Positions 1 to 8,262 are shown, counted from the first letter of the stretch. The stretch is DNA of 64,000 nt from Burkholderia latens (GCF_902499045.1 NZ_CABVPL010000020.1:1-64000), one strand, 5' to 3'. Notes: generated by a model not told the origin, from the sequence alone. Numbers and translations are program-made.

Positions 1-71
1 AACCGCCCGGTGCGGACCCGCATGCCGGGTGGTGTGGGAGGGGATCGGCCAGACTCTCTGACCGCCCCTAT

Positions 72-84
72 CCCGATTATCGGG
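72..84. promoter_or_regulatory. 13-bp palindrome, possible operator
   Basis: CCCGAT-T-ATCGGG is a perfect dyad, nested inside a wider ACCGCCC (61-67) / GGGCGGT (82-88) inverted repeat. It lies about 200 bases before the first complete gene. It could be an operator for a gene left of the window or part of a terminator; there is no T-run. Nothing else was recognised in bases 1-285. Confidence 0.3.
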
Positions 85-285
85 CGGTGCTGCGAGCGGC
101 CGGTGTGTATCGCACTGTATCCGGCGCCGTTGCGGAAACATCGGGTTGCACAGCACCCCGGTTCCGGAAACATGCCGGATACGTGAGCGGGTTCTACTGT
201 CGACATGCAGCAAACGTTCGGTGCCGGACATTCGCACCGGATTCCGAATGATCGATACCCCAACTTTCCGTCAAGGAGAACTGTC

Positions 286-648
286 ATGAAAGCCGCTCGA
301 ATCCTCGCAGTTGCCGTACTCGCCGTGATCCCCGCATTGTCGTTCGCCGATACCGGCCACGGCCTCACGCGTGCCGACGTGCGCGCCGATCTCATCCGGC
401 TCGAGAAGGCCGGCTACAACCCGGCCGGCAGCGAAGCGCATTACCCGGACGACATCGCCGCCGCGGAGCGCGCTGCCGAGGCTGCCGAGCAGGTCGCGCG
501 TTCCGATCAGAACGGCCCGTCGAAGTCGCAGGGCGACAACGTCGCCGCCGTGGCGCCGACCGTCCGCTTCGCCGCGACCGATCCGCACGCTGTGCGCAGC
601 GCACGCACCACGCGCACGGATGCCGACGATCTGTACGCGCATTCGTGA
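286..648 (+). CDS. Small secreted DUF4148 family protein
   Basis: A 120-residue protein of unknown function. Residues 1-21 form a clear Sec signal peptide (KAAR, then a hydrophobic run, cleavage expected after LSFA), so the mature protein is periplasmic or secreted. The mature start, with TRADVRADLIRLEKAGYNP and a PDDIAAAERA stretch, is the pattern of the DUF4148 family, which is abundant and often multicopy in Burkholderia. The start at 286 is chosen because AAGGAG (273-278) sits 7 bases before it; an upstream in-frame ATG at 205 would bury the signal peptide. The C-terminal half is polar and low in complexity. No partner gene is evident. Confidence 0.8.
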   Translation: MKAARILAVAVLAVIPALSFADTGHGLTRADVRADLIRLEKAGYNPAGSEAHYPDDIAAAERAAEAAEQVARSDQNGPSKSQGDNVAAVAPTVRFAATDPHAVRSARTTRTDADDLYAHS

Positions 649-733
649 TCCGCGGCCGCGCTTGCGTCACGCACGCGCGGCGCGATCGCCAACACTTCAG
701 ATGATGAACGACACGACAGACAGGAGCATGACG

Positions 734-1525
734 ATGGCTGGTTTGACGAAACGGGTTCTGGTGTCCGCGGCGCTGCTCGGCGGGCTGTCCGGTGCGGTTG
801 CGGTGCAGGCGGCGCCGAAGGAAGACCTGAAGGGCACGAACGTCGTGCTCGTGCACGGCGCGTTCGCGGACGGCTCGAGCTGGAACCGCGTGATTCCGCT
901 GCTCGAAGCGCGCGGCCTGCATGTGGTCGCGGTACAGAATCCGCTGAGCTCGCTCGCCGACGATACGGCCGCGACGAAGCGGGCCATCGACGCGCAGAAG
1001 GGCCCCGTCGTGCTGGTCGGCCACTCGTGGGCCGGCGTCGTCATCAGCGACGCGGGCAACGACGACAAGGTGAAGTCGCTCGTGTACGTCGCCGCGTTCG
1101 CGCCGGACAACGGCCAGTCGATCGCCGACGTCACGCAGGGACTGCCGGCACCCGCGTGGGCAGGCGAGCTGCGCAAGGACGCCGGCGGCTTCACGACACT
1201 GTCGGACAAGGCGATCGCACAGGATTTCGCGCCGGACCTGCCGCCCGCGCAGCAGCGTGTGGTCGCGGCGACGCAAGGGCCGTGGTACGGTGGGTGCATT
1301 TCGGAGAAGGTGGCGCAAGCAGCGTGGCACGTGAAGCCGTCGTCGTTCGTCGTCGCGACGCAGGACCGGATGATCGATCCCGAACTGCAGGGCGCGATGG
1401 CGAAGCGGATCGGCGCGACGGTCACGCGCGTGAACGGCAGCCACGTCGCGATGCTGAGCCAGCCGAAGGCCGTGGCCGACGCGATCATCGCGGCCGCGGA
1501 ACGTGCGAAGCACGATGCGCAGTGA
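734..1525 (+). CDS. Exported alpha/beta hydrolase
   Basis: 263 residues. A signal peptide ends near AVAVQAAPK, so it probably acts in the periplasm. The alpha/beta-hydrolase fold is shown by VVLVHGAF near the N-terminus (oxyanion-hole region), the nucleophile elbow GHSWAG with Ser98, and a late GSHVAM that supplies the probable catalytic His. The substrate cannot be told; relatives are esterases and salicylate-esterase-like hydrolases. CAGGAG at 721-726 is 7 bases before this ATG and only 1 base after it comes the ATG at 728, so 734 is preferred. The amidase gene follows after 74 bases and may be co-transcribed. Confidence 0.85.
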   Translation: MAGLTKRVLVSAALLGGLSGAVAVQAAPKEDLKGTNVVLVHGAFADGSSWNRVIPLLEARGLHVVAVQNPLSSLADDTAATKRAIDAQKGPVVLVGHSWAGVVISDAGNDDKVKSLVYVAAFAPDNGQSIADVTQGLPAPAWAGELRKDAGGFTTLSDKAIAQDFAPDLPPAQQRVVAATQGPWYGGCISEKVAQAAWHVKPSSFVVATQDRMIDPELQGAMAKRIGATVTRVNGSHVAMLSQPKAVADAIIAAAERAKHDAQ

Positions 1526-1599
1526 GCGAGGGCGGCGCCACGCTGCGCGCGATGCGCGGAGCCGCGACTGATTGTGATGTCCTTTCACGAGGAGAAGTC

Positions 1600-3003
1600 A
1601 TGACGCAGCAGCTGTGGCAATTGTCGGCGACCGAAATCGCGAAGCGCGTGCGCAACCGCGACGTATCCGCGCGGGAAGTGGCCGATGCGGCGCTGGCCCG
1701 TCTCGACGCGGTGAATCCGGCGATCAACGCGATCGTCGAGCATCGCCCCGACGACGTGCGGCGGCAGGCCGACGAAGTCGATCGCGCGATCGCACGCGGC
1801 GACGATCCCGGCCCGCTCGCCGGTGTGCCCGTGACCGTGAAGATCAACGTCGACGTCGCGGAATTCGCGACGACCAACGGCACGCGGCTGCAGGAACACC
1901 TGATCGCGAACGCCGACAGCCCGTCCGTCTCGAACCTCAGAAAGGCCGGTGCGGTGCTGCTCGGCCGCAGCAATTCGCCGACGTTCGCGTTGCGCTGGTT
2001 CACGTCGAATCTCGTGCACGGCCATACGTACAATCCGCGCGACCGGTCGCTGACGCCGGGCGGATCGAGCGGCGGCGCGGCCGCCGCCGTAGCCGTCGGG
2101 ATCGGCGCGATCGCGCTCGGCACGGACATTGGCGGCTCGGTGCGTTACCCGGCCTATGCGTGCGGCGTACATGGGATTCGCCCGTCGCTCGGACGCGTGC
2201 CGGCATTCAATGCGTCGTCGCCCGAGCGTGCGATCGGCGCGCAACTGATGTCGACGACGGGGCCGATCGCCCGCACGATCGACGATCTCTCGCTGGCGTT
2301 GCGCGCGTTCGCCGCGCCGGACCCGCGCGATCCGTGGTACGTGCCGGTGCCGGTCGACGGACGCGCGGTGCCGAAGCGCGCGGCGCTGTGCGTGCGTCCG
2401 GGCGGCCTGCACGTCGTGCCCGAAGTCGAGGCCGCGTTGCGCGATGCCGCGCGCCGGCTCGCCGATGCCGGGTGGACCGTCGACGAAATCGACGATACGC
2501 CGCCGATGCGCGAAGCAGCGCTGCTGCAGGAGCAACTGTGGCTCGGCGACGGATTCGATGCGCTGGCGAACGCGGTCGCCAGCGACGGCGATCCGGGCGC
2601 GGCCGCGGTGATCGCCTCGGTGCGCGGCAAGGTGCGCGATCTGCCGGCCGACGTGATCAGCCGCGCGCTCGTACGGCGCACGACGCTCACGCGGCAGTGG
2701 CGGCTGTTCCTCGACGAATACGCGGTGTTGCTGCTGCCAGTGTCGTCGGAGCTGCCGTTCCCGGACGATCTCGACCGGCAAGGGCCGGAAGGTTTCGCGC
2801 GCGTGTGGGAAGCGCAACTGACGCTGCGTGCGCTGCCGGCGATGGGCTTGCCGGGGCTCGCGGTGACGACGGGAATCGTCGGCAGCGTACCGGTCGGCGT
2901 GCAGGTGGTCGCCGCGCATCATCGCGAGGATCTGTGCCTGCTTGCCGGGCGCGATATCGAGGCGCGCGGTGCGCCGATCGAGGTCGTCGACCCGGTCGTT
3001 TAA
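1600..3003 (+). CDS. Amidase-signature family hydrolase
   Basis: 467 residues, normal for the amidase signature (AS) family, which hydrolyses carboxamides with a Ser-cisSer-Lys triad. Lys81 lies in GVPVTVK, the cis-Ser is Ser156 in TPGGSSGG, and the nucleophile is Ser180 in GTDIGGSVR; all three are present, so the enzyme should be active. There is no signal peptide, so it should be cytosolic. Substrate is unknown; 6-aminohexanoate-cyclic-dimer hydrolase and indoleacetamide hydrolase belong to the same fold. GAGGAGAA just before the ATG supports the start. It lies downstream of the exported hydrolase. Confidence 0.88.
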   Translation: MTQQLWQLSATEIAKRVRNRDVSAREVADAALARLDAVNPAINAIVEHRPDDVRRQADEVDRAIARGDDPGPLAGVPVTVKINVDVAEFATTNGTRLQEHLIANADSPSVSNLRKAGAVLLGRSNSPTFALRWFTSNLVHGHTYNPRDRSLTPGGSSGGAAAAVAVGIGAIALGTDIGGSVRYPAYACGVHGIRPSLGRVPAFNASSPERAIGAQLMSTTGPIARTIDDLSLALRAFAAPDPRDPWYVPVPVDGRAVPKRAALCVRPGGLHVVPEVEAALRDAARRLADAGWTVDEIDDTPPMREAALLQEQLWLGDGFDALANAVASDGDPGAAAVIASVRGKVRDLPADVISRALVRRTTLTRQWRLFLDEYAVLLLPVSSELPFPDDLDRQGPEGFARVWEAQLTLRALPAMGLPGLAVTTGIVGSVPVGVQVVAAHHREDLCLLAGRDIEARGAPIEVVDPVV

Positions 3004-3433
3004 TCCGGTCGTCCGATGCGGTGACGGGCGTGGCGCGTTGGTGATGCTGCGCGCCCGCCCGTTGTCGTTCGTTTTTCACGGCTCCATCAAAGCGCGCGAC
3101 TCCACCGGCGCGTCAATCCATTTCGGGATCCATGACATCGTGCGGCGCGAAGCGTGCTGCACGGTTCGCGGCTCCGCCGCTGCGATTCCTTTCAAATCCT
3201 TCGATGCGCGGCATCGAACGGTCGCTGCCCGACATCCCGCCCAAGCCCTTACGCATAGCGCGTCTCTGCTATTGCATTTCGCGCTCCGCTGATTAGGAAA
3301 TGAATTTTTATTGGTTCTGCTTCCCCGGCCACGCTCGCATAGTGGGGCTGACGGCTATAGACAGCACGCATGCTGCACCGGCCGCATTCCCGGTGGTTTT
3401 GATCATACGAATCTGCAAGAACAAGGAAGCGTG
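3004..3433. other. 430-base intergenic region before the encapsulin sulfur cluster
   Basis: No convincing gene. Around 3289-3320 the sequence becomes AT-rich compared with its surroundings, as expected of a promoter zone, and the right end holds the bipartite motif described separately (3349-3382). The stop of the amidase gene and the start of the rhodanese gene bound it. Confidence 0.6.
3349..3382 (+). promoter_or_regulatory. Bipartite motif, copy 1 (upstream of rhodanese gene)
   Basis: TGACGGCTATAG (3349-3360) followed after 7 bases by GCATGCTGCACCGGC (3368-3382). The first half is identical to 5150-5161, and the second matches 5161-5175 at 12 of 15 positions. It ends 51 bases before the rhodanese ATG. 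CTATAGA could double as a -10 box, but no good -35 is seen at 17 bases. A regulator-binding site shared by both halves of the cluster is the simplest reading; that is inference. Confidence 0.5.
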
Positions 3434-3904
3434 ATGACGTTTGCATTGGAAGAACGAACCGCTGCCCAGCAGGCACTCGAAGACGCCCGCGCGGCCGCGG
3501 CGGCGGCGGGCACGCCGTACGCGGGCGGTGTGGCGCCGGAAGCAGCATGGGCGCTGTTTTCCGCCGGCGACGCATTGCTGGTGGACGTGCGCACCGCGGA
3601 AGAACGGAAATTCGTCGGCCACGTGCCGGAGTCGCTGCACGTGCCGTGGGCGACCGGCACGAGCCTGACGCGCAACCCGCGCTTCGTGCGCGAGCTGGAA
3701 GCGAAGACCGGCAAGGACGCGGTGGTGCTGCTGCTCTGCCGCAGCGGCAACCGCTCTGCCCAGGCGGCCGAGGCGGCGGCGAAAGCCGGCTTCACGCAGG
3801 TATTCAACGTGCTCGAAGGGTTCGAGGGCGACCTCGACGAACAGCAGCATCGCGGCGGCCGCAACGGCTGGCGCCATCGCGGCCTGCCGTGGGCGCAGGA
3901 CTGA
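3434..3904 (+). CDS. Rhodanese-like sulfurtransferase of the encapsulin cluster
   Basis: 156 residues, a single rhodanese domain covering roughly residues 30-145. The active-site loop is CRSGNRS with the persulfide-carrying Cys102; the LLVDVRTAEERKFVGHVP segment is the classic CDC25/rhodanese entry motif. It should accept sulfane sulfur as a cysteine persulfide and pass it on. The first 25 residues are an Ala/Glu-rich helix; no signal peptide, so cytosolic. ATG 3434 is taken because AAGGAA lies 5 bases upstream (GTG 3431 is an in-frame alternative). The acetyltransferase gene follows after 28 bases. Rhodanese genes are a known companion of family 2A encapsulins. Confidence 0.92.
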   Translation: MTFALEERTAAQQALEDARAAAAAAGTPYAGGVAPEAAWALFSAGDALLVDVRTAEERKFVGHVPESLHVPWATGTSLTRNPRFVRELEAKTGKDAVVLLLCRSGNRSAQAAEAAAKAGFTQVFNVLEGFEGDLDEQQHRGGRNGWRHRGLPWAQD

Positions 3905-3932
3905 AGCACGGCCGTTACGGGGAGAAGTCAGC

Positions 3933-4898
3933 ATGGCCGCATTCGAAATCGACGACATCGTTCAGTCGCTCCAGACCGTGCGCCGCGCGTGGCGCGAGAA
4001 GCAGCGGCGCTCGCTCGAACCGGGCGGGCGCGACCTGCCGGCGCGCGAGGCGCTCGCACAGATCGTCGGCGCGCTGAAGGGCGTGCTGTTTCCGATGCGG
4101 CTTGGGCCGCCCGACCTGCGGCAGGAGAGCGAGAACTTCTATGTCGCGCACGCGCTCGACGCGGCGCTGAACGCGCTGCTCGCGCAGGTGACGCTGGAGT
4201 TGCGCTACGCGGCGCGGCAGCGCAACGCCGACGCGCAGATCGACGAGATTGCGTCCACGGCCGTGCAGGCGTTCGCCGCGCGCTTGCCGGACATTCGCCG
4301 GCTGCTCGACAGCGACGTGCTGGCCGCGTTCCATGGCGATCCGGCGGCAGGCAGCGTCGACGAAGTGCTGCTGTGCTATCCCGGCATCCTCGCGATGATT
4401 CACCATCGGCTCGCGCACGAGCTGTACCGGCTCGGGCTGCCGCTGCTCGCGCGCATCATCGCCGAGCAGGCGCACGCGGAAACCGGCATCGACATTCATC
4501 CCGGCGCGCGCATCGGCGGCGGCTTCTTCATCGATCACGGCACCGGCGTCGTGATCGGCGAGACCGCGATCATCGGCGAGCGCGTGCGCGTGTACCAGGC
4601 CGTCACGCTCGGCGCGAAGCGCTTCCCGCGCGATGCGGCCGGGCATCTTGAGAAGGGGCTGGCGCGCCATCCGATCGTCGAGGACGACGTCGTGATCTAT
4701 GCGGGCGCAACCATACTCGGCCGCGTGACGATCGGCCGCGGCGCGGTGATCGGCGGCAACGTATGGCTCACGCAGGACGTGCCGGCCGGCGCGAACGTCA
4801 CGCAGGCCGTGCTGCGCAGCGAGGCGAACGCGCCGCGCGCGCGGCCCGATTCCGCCCCGTCGGCCGAGCCGGCACCCGCCGCGCAGGTGACGCCATGA
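3933..4898 (+). CDS. epsC: Serine O-acetyltransferase, EpsC type
   Basis: 321 residues. It should make O-acetylserine from serine and acetyl-CoA, the carbon skeleton for cysteine synthesis. An alpha-helical N-terminal domain (about 1-185) precedes a left-handed parallel beta-helix of hexapeptide repeats (about 190-290): IDIHPGARIGGGFFID, HGTGVVIGE and VTIGRGAVIGGNVW. The catalytic Asp/His region is in DIHPGA and IDHGTG. The last 30 residues are Ala/Pro-rich and unlike the housekeeping CysE tail. GGGGAG lies 8 bases before the ATG; the stop overlaps the next ATG (ATGA). Together with the cargo desulfurase it would supply cysteine as sulfur donor to the encapsulin, as in other family 2A loci. 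Confidence 0.92.
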   Translation: MAAFEIDDIVQSLQTVRRAWREKQRRSLEPGGRDLPAREALAQIVGALKGVLFPMRLGPPDLRQESENFYVAHALDAALNALLAQVTLELRYAARQRNADAQIDEIASTAVQAFAARLPDIRRLLDSDVLAAFHGDPAAGSVDEVLLCYPGILAMIHHRLAHELYRLGLPLLARIIAEQAHAETGIDIHPGARIGGGFFIDHGTGVVIGETAIIGERVRVYQAVTLGAKRFPRDAAGHLEKGLARHPIVEDDVVIYAGATILGRVTIGRGAVIGGNVWLTQDVPAGANVTQAVLRSEANAPRARPDSAPSAEPAPAAQVTP

Positions 4899-5152
4899 GC
4901 GACCTGATCCAGCACTTCGGCGCCAACGTGCGTAAGCTGCGCGAAGCGCGCACGTGGTCGCAGGAGCAGCTCGCCGAACACGCGGGGCTGAACCGCTCGT
5001 ACGTCGGCGAGATCGAGCGTGGCGAGGCGATCGCATCGATCGTCACCGCCGACAAGATCGCGCGCGCGTTCGACGTGTCGTCTCGACACTGCTGCCCGGC
5101 GTGTCCGTCGCCTGACGCATCGCTGCTTTTCCCGTTCGGTGGTGCCGTATGA
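4895..5152 (+). CDS. XRE-family DNA-binding protein, probable frameshift at the C-terminus
   Basis: As read, 85 residues. Residues 5-60 are a Cro/CI helix-turn-helix: VRKLREARTWSQEQLAEHAG with recognition helix LNRSYVGEIERG. After DVS at 5078-5080 the frame turns into a Cys/Pro/Ser-rich tail atypical for the family. Shifting by one base at 5080 gives VSTLLPGVSVA and a stop at 5113-5115, which is the usual ending of small XRE repressors, so one base (probably a G) appears to be missing here. It overlaps the acetyltransferase stop by 4 bases and sits directly before the encapsulin promoter, so it is the natural candidate to regulate the cluster. Confidence 0.85.
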   Translation: MSDLIQHFGANVRKLREARTWSQEQLAEHAGLNRSYVGEIERGEAIASIVTADKIARAFDVSSRHCCPACPSPDASLLFPFGGAV

Positions 5153-5175
5153 CGGCTATAGCATGTTGAGCCGGC
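5150..5175 (+). promoter_or_regulatory. Bipartite motif, copy 2 (upstream of encapsulin gene)
   Basis: TGACGGCTATAG (5150-5161) runs straight into GCATGTTGAGCCGGC (5161-5175), repeating the motif seen before the rhodanese gene but without the 7-base spacer. It lies 73 bases before the encapsulin ATG, just after the end of the XRE gene. This suggests that shell and cargo have their own promoter, controlled together with the upstream operon. Confidence 0.5.
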
Positions 5176-5248
5176 AGGTGCGAGCTTCCGATAATCACCC
5201 AGCGTCATAAGCAATCCCGTTTTTCATCTTAAGAACCCGGAGCCACAC

Positions 5249-6181
5249 ATGTCGACCGTTGCAAGCGGCACGGCCGCGCTGAGCGATCACGCCGCCCGCC
5301 AACTAGCGAACGCTACCAAGACCGTCCCGCAGCTTTCCACGATCACGCCGCGCTGGCTGACCCATCTGTTGCAGTGGGTGCCGGTCGAGGCCGGCATCTA
5401 TCGCCTGAACCAGGTGAAGAACCCGGAAGCCGTGCGCGCCGCGTGCACGCAGCTCGAGGACGAACGCGTGCTGCCGCGAACCTTCGTGCCGTACGAGGAA
5501 CAGCCGCGCGAATATTTCCTGAACGCGGTGAGCACGGTGCTCGACGTGCATACGCGGATCTCCGATCTCTACAGCAGTCCTCATGACCAGATCAAGGAGC
5601 AGCTGCGCCTGACGATCGAGACGATCAAGGAGCTGCAGGAAAGCCAGCTGATCAACAACCCGGACTACGGGCTGCTCGCGAACGTGACCGACGAACAGCG
5701 GATCTTCCCGCTGACCGGCGCGCCGACGCCGGACGATCTCGACGAACTGCTGACCAAGGTGTGGAAGGAGCCGGCGTTCTTCCTCGCGCACCCGCTCGCG
5801 ATCGCCGCGTTCGGCCGCGAATGCACGCGGCGCGGCGTACCGCCGCCGACGGTGAGCCTGTTCGGCTCGCAGTTCCTCACGTGGCGCGGCATTCCGCTGA
5901 TCCCGTCGGACAAGGTGCCCGTCGCGGACGGCAAGACCAAGATCCTGTTGCTGCGCGTCGGCGACAAGCGTCAGGGCGTCGTCGGTCTCTACCAGCCGGG
6001 CGTCGCGGGCGAACAGGGGCCGGGCCTGTCGGTGCGCTTCATGGGCATCAACGACCAGGCGATCGCGTCGTACCTGATCTCGCTGTACTGCTCGCTCGCG
6101 GTCCACTCGCCGGATGCGCTGGCTGTCCTCGATGACGTCGAAATCGCCAAGTACCATGACTACCCCGACACCTACCGTTAA
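5249..6181 (+). CDS. Family 2A encapsulin nanocompartment shell protein
   Basis: 310 residues with the HK97-fold shell-protein pattern of the SrpI-like family 2A encapsulins. Indicators are the N-terminal arm (LSDHAARQLANATKTVPQ), the TPRWLTHLLQWVPVEAGIYR segment, the long helix HTRISDLYSSPHDQIKEQLR, and the C-terminal QAIASYLISLYCSLAVHSPDALAVLDDVEI block. Such proteins self-assemble into protein cages of about 25 nm in the cytosol and load a cysteine desulfurase. No signal peptide, cysteines few. GGAG 6 bases before the ATG fixes the start. The desulfurase ATG lies 26 bases inside this gene's end, so the two are translationally coupled. Neighbouring rhodanese and serine acetyltransferase genes fit the known family 2A gene set. 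Confidence 0.93.
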   Translation: MSTVASGTAALSDHAARQLANATKTVPQLSTITPRWLTHLLQWVPVEAGIYRLNQVKNPEAVRAACTQLEDERVLPRTFVPYEEQPREYFLNAVSTVLDVHTRISDLYSSPHDQIKEQLRLTIETIKELQESQLINNPDYGLLANVTDEQRIFPLTGAPTPDDLDELLTKVWKEPAFFLAHPLAIAAFGRECTRRGVPPPTVSLFGSQFLTWRGIPLIPSDKVPVADGKTKILLLRVGDKRQGVVGLYQPGVAGEQGPGLSVRFMGINDQAIASYLISLYCSLAVHSPDALAVLDDVEIAKYHDYPDTYR

Positions 6182-8168
6182 TCCCGGCTCGACCGGCCGC
6201 GACGCGCTCGTGTTGCCGCACGCGCCGCTGCCGGCCGGTCTGCCGGACCCGGCGACGCTCGCGCGGCTCGCGTCCGAGTTCTTCGCAGCGCCGCCCGGGC
6301 AGGCGAGCGCGCCCGGGCTGTCGGCGGGCAGCGGTGCGGTCGGCGGTGTGCCGTCGGCACTGCCGGCCGCGGTGCCGATCCTCGCGTCGGCGAGCAACCC
6401 GGCGCCGGCCGGCTCGCCGCTCGCGGGGCCGGGCGGGACGGGCACCGGCGTGCCGGGCTTCGCATTGCCGCCAGGCAAGGCGCCCGGCGCGAACCTCGCG
6501 CCGTCGGCGCCGACGCACGTGCTGTCACTCGGCAATCGCGTGCCGGCGCTCGCGCCGCATGCGTCCGCCCAGAACGGATTGCCCGACAACGCGGTGTCGA
6601 TCGCGCCCGCGTTCGAACCGCGGGTGGGCGGCGCGGCGCTCGGTGTGCCGCAGGCGAATGCGGCGGTGTCGGAAGGTGCGGTGAAAACCGCGCCGACTGC
6701 GTCGCCGTACTACTTCACCGACGGCTCGCTGCAGAGCTGGCATGCGACGCCGCAGGACTTCGTCGTGCCGTCGAACGGCCTTGCGTCGCCTGAAGCGTTC
6801 GGGCTGCCGGGCGATGACGCACTGCGCGCGCTGCTGGCCGTGCATCGCGACGAACCGGTTGCGCGTGCAACGGGTGAGGACGTCCCGCGCTATTTCATCG
6901 GCGATGCGCATGCGGTAGCGCCGCACGGCAATCTGCATCGCGGCGCGCACCCGCCGTTCGACGTGAACGCGATCCGCCGCGATTTCCCGATCCTGCAGGA
7001 ACGCGTGAACGGCAAGCAGCTCGTCTGGTTCGACAACGCTGCGACGACGCACAAGCCGCAAGCCGTGATCGACCGTCTCGCGTATTTCTATGCGCACGAG
7101 AACTCGAACATTCACCGCGCCGCGCATGCGTTGGCGGGCCGTGCGACGGATGCGTACGAACACGCGCGGGACACCGTGCGGCGCTTCATCGGCGCATCGT
7201 CGCCGGACGAGATCGTGTTCGTGCGCGGCACGACCGAGGCGATCAACCTGATCGCGAAGACGTGGGGCGCGCAGAACGTCGGCGAGGGCGACGAGATCGT
7301 GGTGTCGCATCTCGAACATCACGCGAACATCGTGCCGTGGCAGCAGCTTGCCGCGCAAAAGGGCGCGAAGCTGCGTGTGATTCCGGTCGACGACTCGGGG
7401 CAGGTGCTGCTCGACGAATATCGGAAGCTGCTCAACGACCGCACGAAGATCGTGTCCGTCACGCAGGTGTCGAATGCGCTCGGCACGGTCGTGCCGGTAA
7501 AGGAGATCGTCGAGCTCGCGCATCGTGCGGGCGCGAAGGCGCTCGTCGACGGCGCGCAGTCGATTTCGCACATGCGCGTCGACGTGCAAGCGCTCGATGC
7601 GGATTTCTTCGTGTTTTCCGGGCACAAGATCTACGGGCCGACCGGGATCGGCGTGGTGTACGGCAAGCGCGCGATCCTCGACGACATGCCGCCGTGGCAA
7701 GGCGGCGGCAACATGATCGCGGACGTGACGTTCGAGCGCACCGTGTTCCAGCCGCCGCCGAACCGTTTCGAGGCCGGCACCGGCAATATCGCCGATGCGG
7801 TCGGGCTCGGCGCGGCGCTCGACTACGTGAGCCGCGTCGGTATCGAGAACATCGCCCGCTACGAGCACGATCTGCTCGCGTACGCGACGAGCGTGCTTGC
7901 GCCGGTGCCCGGCGTGCGGCTCGTCGGCACCGCCCGTGACAAGGCCAGCGTGCTGTCGTTCGTGCTGAAGGGCTACGAGACAGAGGAAGTCGGGCGCGCG
8001 CTGAACGAGGAGGGCATCGCGGTGCGCTCCGGGCATCACTGCGCGCAGCCGATCCTGCGGCGCTTCGGGCTCGAGGCGACGGTGCGGCCGTCGCTCGCGT
8101 TCTACAACACGTGCGACGAGGTCGATGCGCTGGTGAGCGTCGTGCGGAGGCTGGCGACGCGGCGGTGA
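6156..8168 (+). CDS. Encapsulin cargo cysteine desulfurase with long disordered N-terminal domain
   Basis: 670 residues. Residues 1 to about 268 are a Pro/Ala/Gly-rich, low-complexity region (it includes PDPATLARLASEFFAAPPG); in family 2A systems this part is the cargo-loading domain. From FDVNAIRRDFPIL (269) to the end it is a SufS-type (group II) cysteine desulfurase: WFDNAATTHKP, TEAINLIAKTWG, PLP lysine Lys491 in SGHK, and sulfur-accepting Cys629 in RSGHHCAQP. It should release alanine and leave sulfane sulfur inside the shell. Start 6156 (MTTPTPTVN) lies inside the encapsulin stop region; in-frame ATGs at 6114 and 6132 are possible but would lengthen the overlap. A strong terminator follows at 8186. 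Confidence 0.93.
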   Translation: MTTPTPTVNPGSTGRDALVLPHAPLPAGLPDPATLARLASEFFAAPPGQASAPGLSAGSGAVGGVPSALPAAVPILASASNPAPAGSPLAGPGGTGTGVPGFALPPGKAPGANLAPSAPTHVLSLGNRVPALAPHASAQNGLPDNAVSIAPAFEPRVGGAALGVPQANAAVSEGAVKTAPTASPYYFTDGSLQSWHATPQDFVVPSNGLASPEAFGLPGDDALRALLAVHRDEPVARATGEDVPRYFIGDAHAVAPHGNLHRGAHPPFDVNAIRRDFPILQERVNGKQLVWFDNAATTHKPQAVIDRLAYFYAHENSNIHRAAHALAGRATDAYEHARDTVRRFIGASSPDEIVFVRGTTEAINLIAKTWGAQNVGEGDEIVVSHLEHHANIVPWQQLAAQKGAKLRVIPVDDSGQVLLDEYRKLLNDRTKIVSVTQVSNALGTVVPVKEIVELAHRAGAKALVDGAQSISHMRVDVQALDADFFVFSGHKIYGPTGIGVVYGKRAILDDMPPWQGGGNMIADVTFERTVFQPPPNRFEAGTGNIADAVGLGAALDYVSRVGIENIARYEHDLLAYATSVLAPVPGVRLVGTARDKASVLSFVLKGYETEEVGRALNEEGIAVRSGHHCAQPILRRFGLEATVRPSLAFYNTCDEVDALVSVVRRLATRR

Positions 8169-8185
8169 TCGCGGCTATCGACGAC

Positions 8186-8234
8186 AAGGCCGCTTGCGCC
8201 TCCCGGTAACGGGATGTCGCAAGCGGCCTTTTTT
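8186..8234 (+). terminator. Rho-independent terminator after the cargo desulfurase
   Basis: AAGGCCGCTTGCG (8186-8198) pairs perfectly with CGCAAGCGGCCTT (8218-8230), and the right arm runs into a T6 stretch. It lies 17 bases after the desulfurase stop and before the end of the oppositely oriented LysE gene; the A-rich left flank is short, so it mainly serves the plus strand. Confidence 0.85.
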
Positions 8235-8262
8235 GTCGCGGCACGAGCGTGTTGGATCGCGT

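Noticed and set aside
205-285. Earlier start for the DUF4148 protein
   Set aside because: It would place 27 residues before a well-formed signal peptide, and AAGGAG stands just before the ATG at 286.
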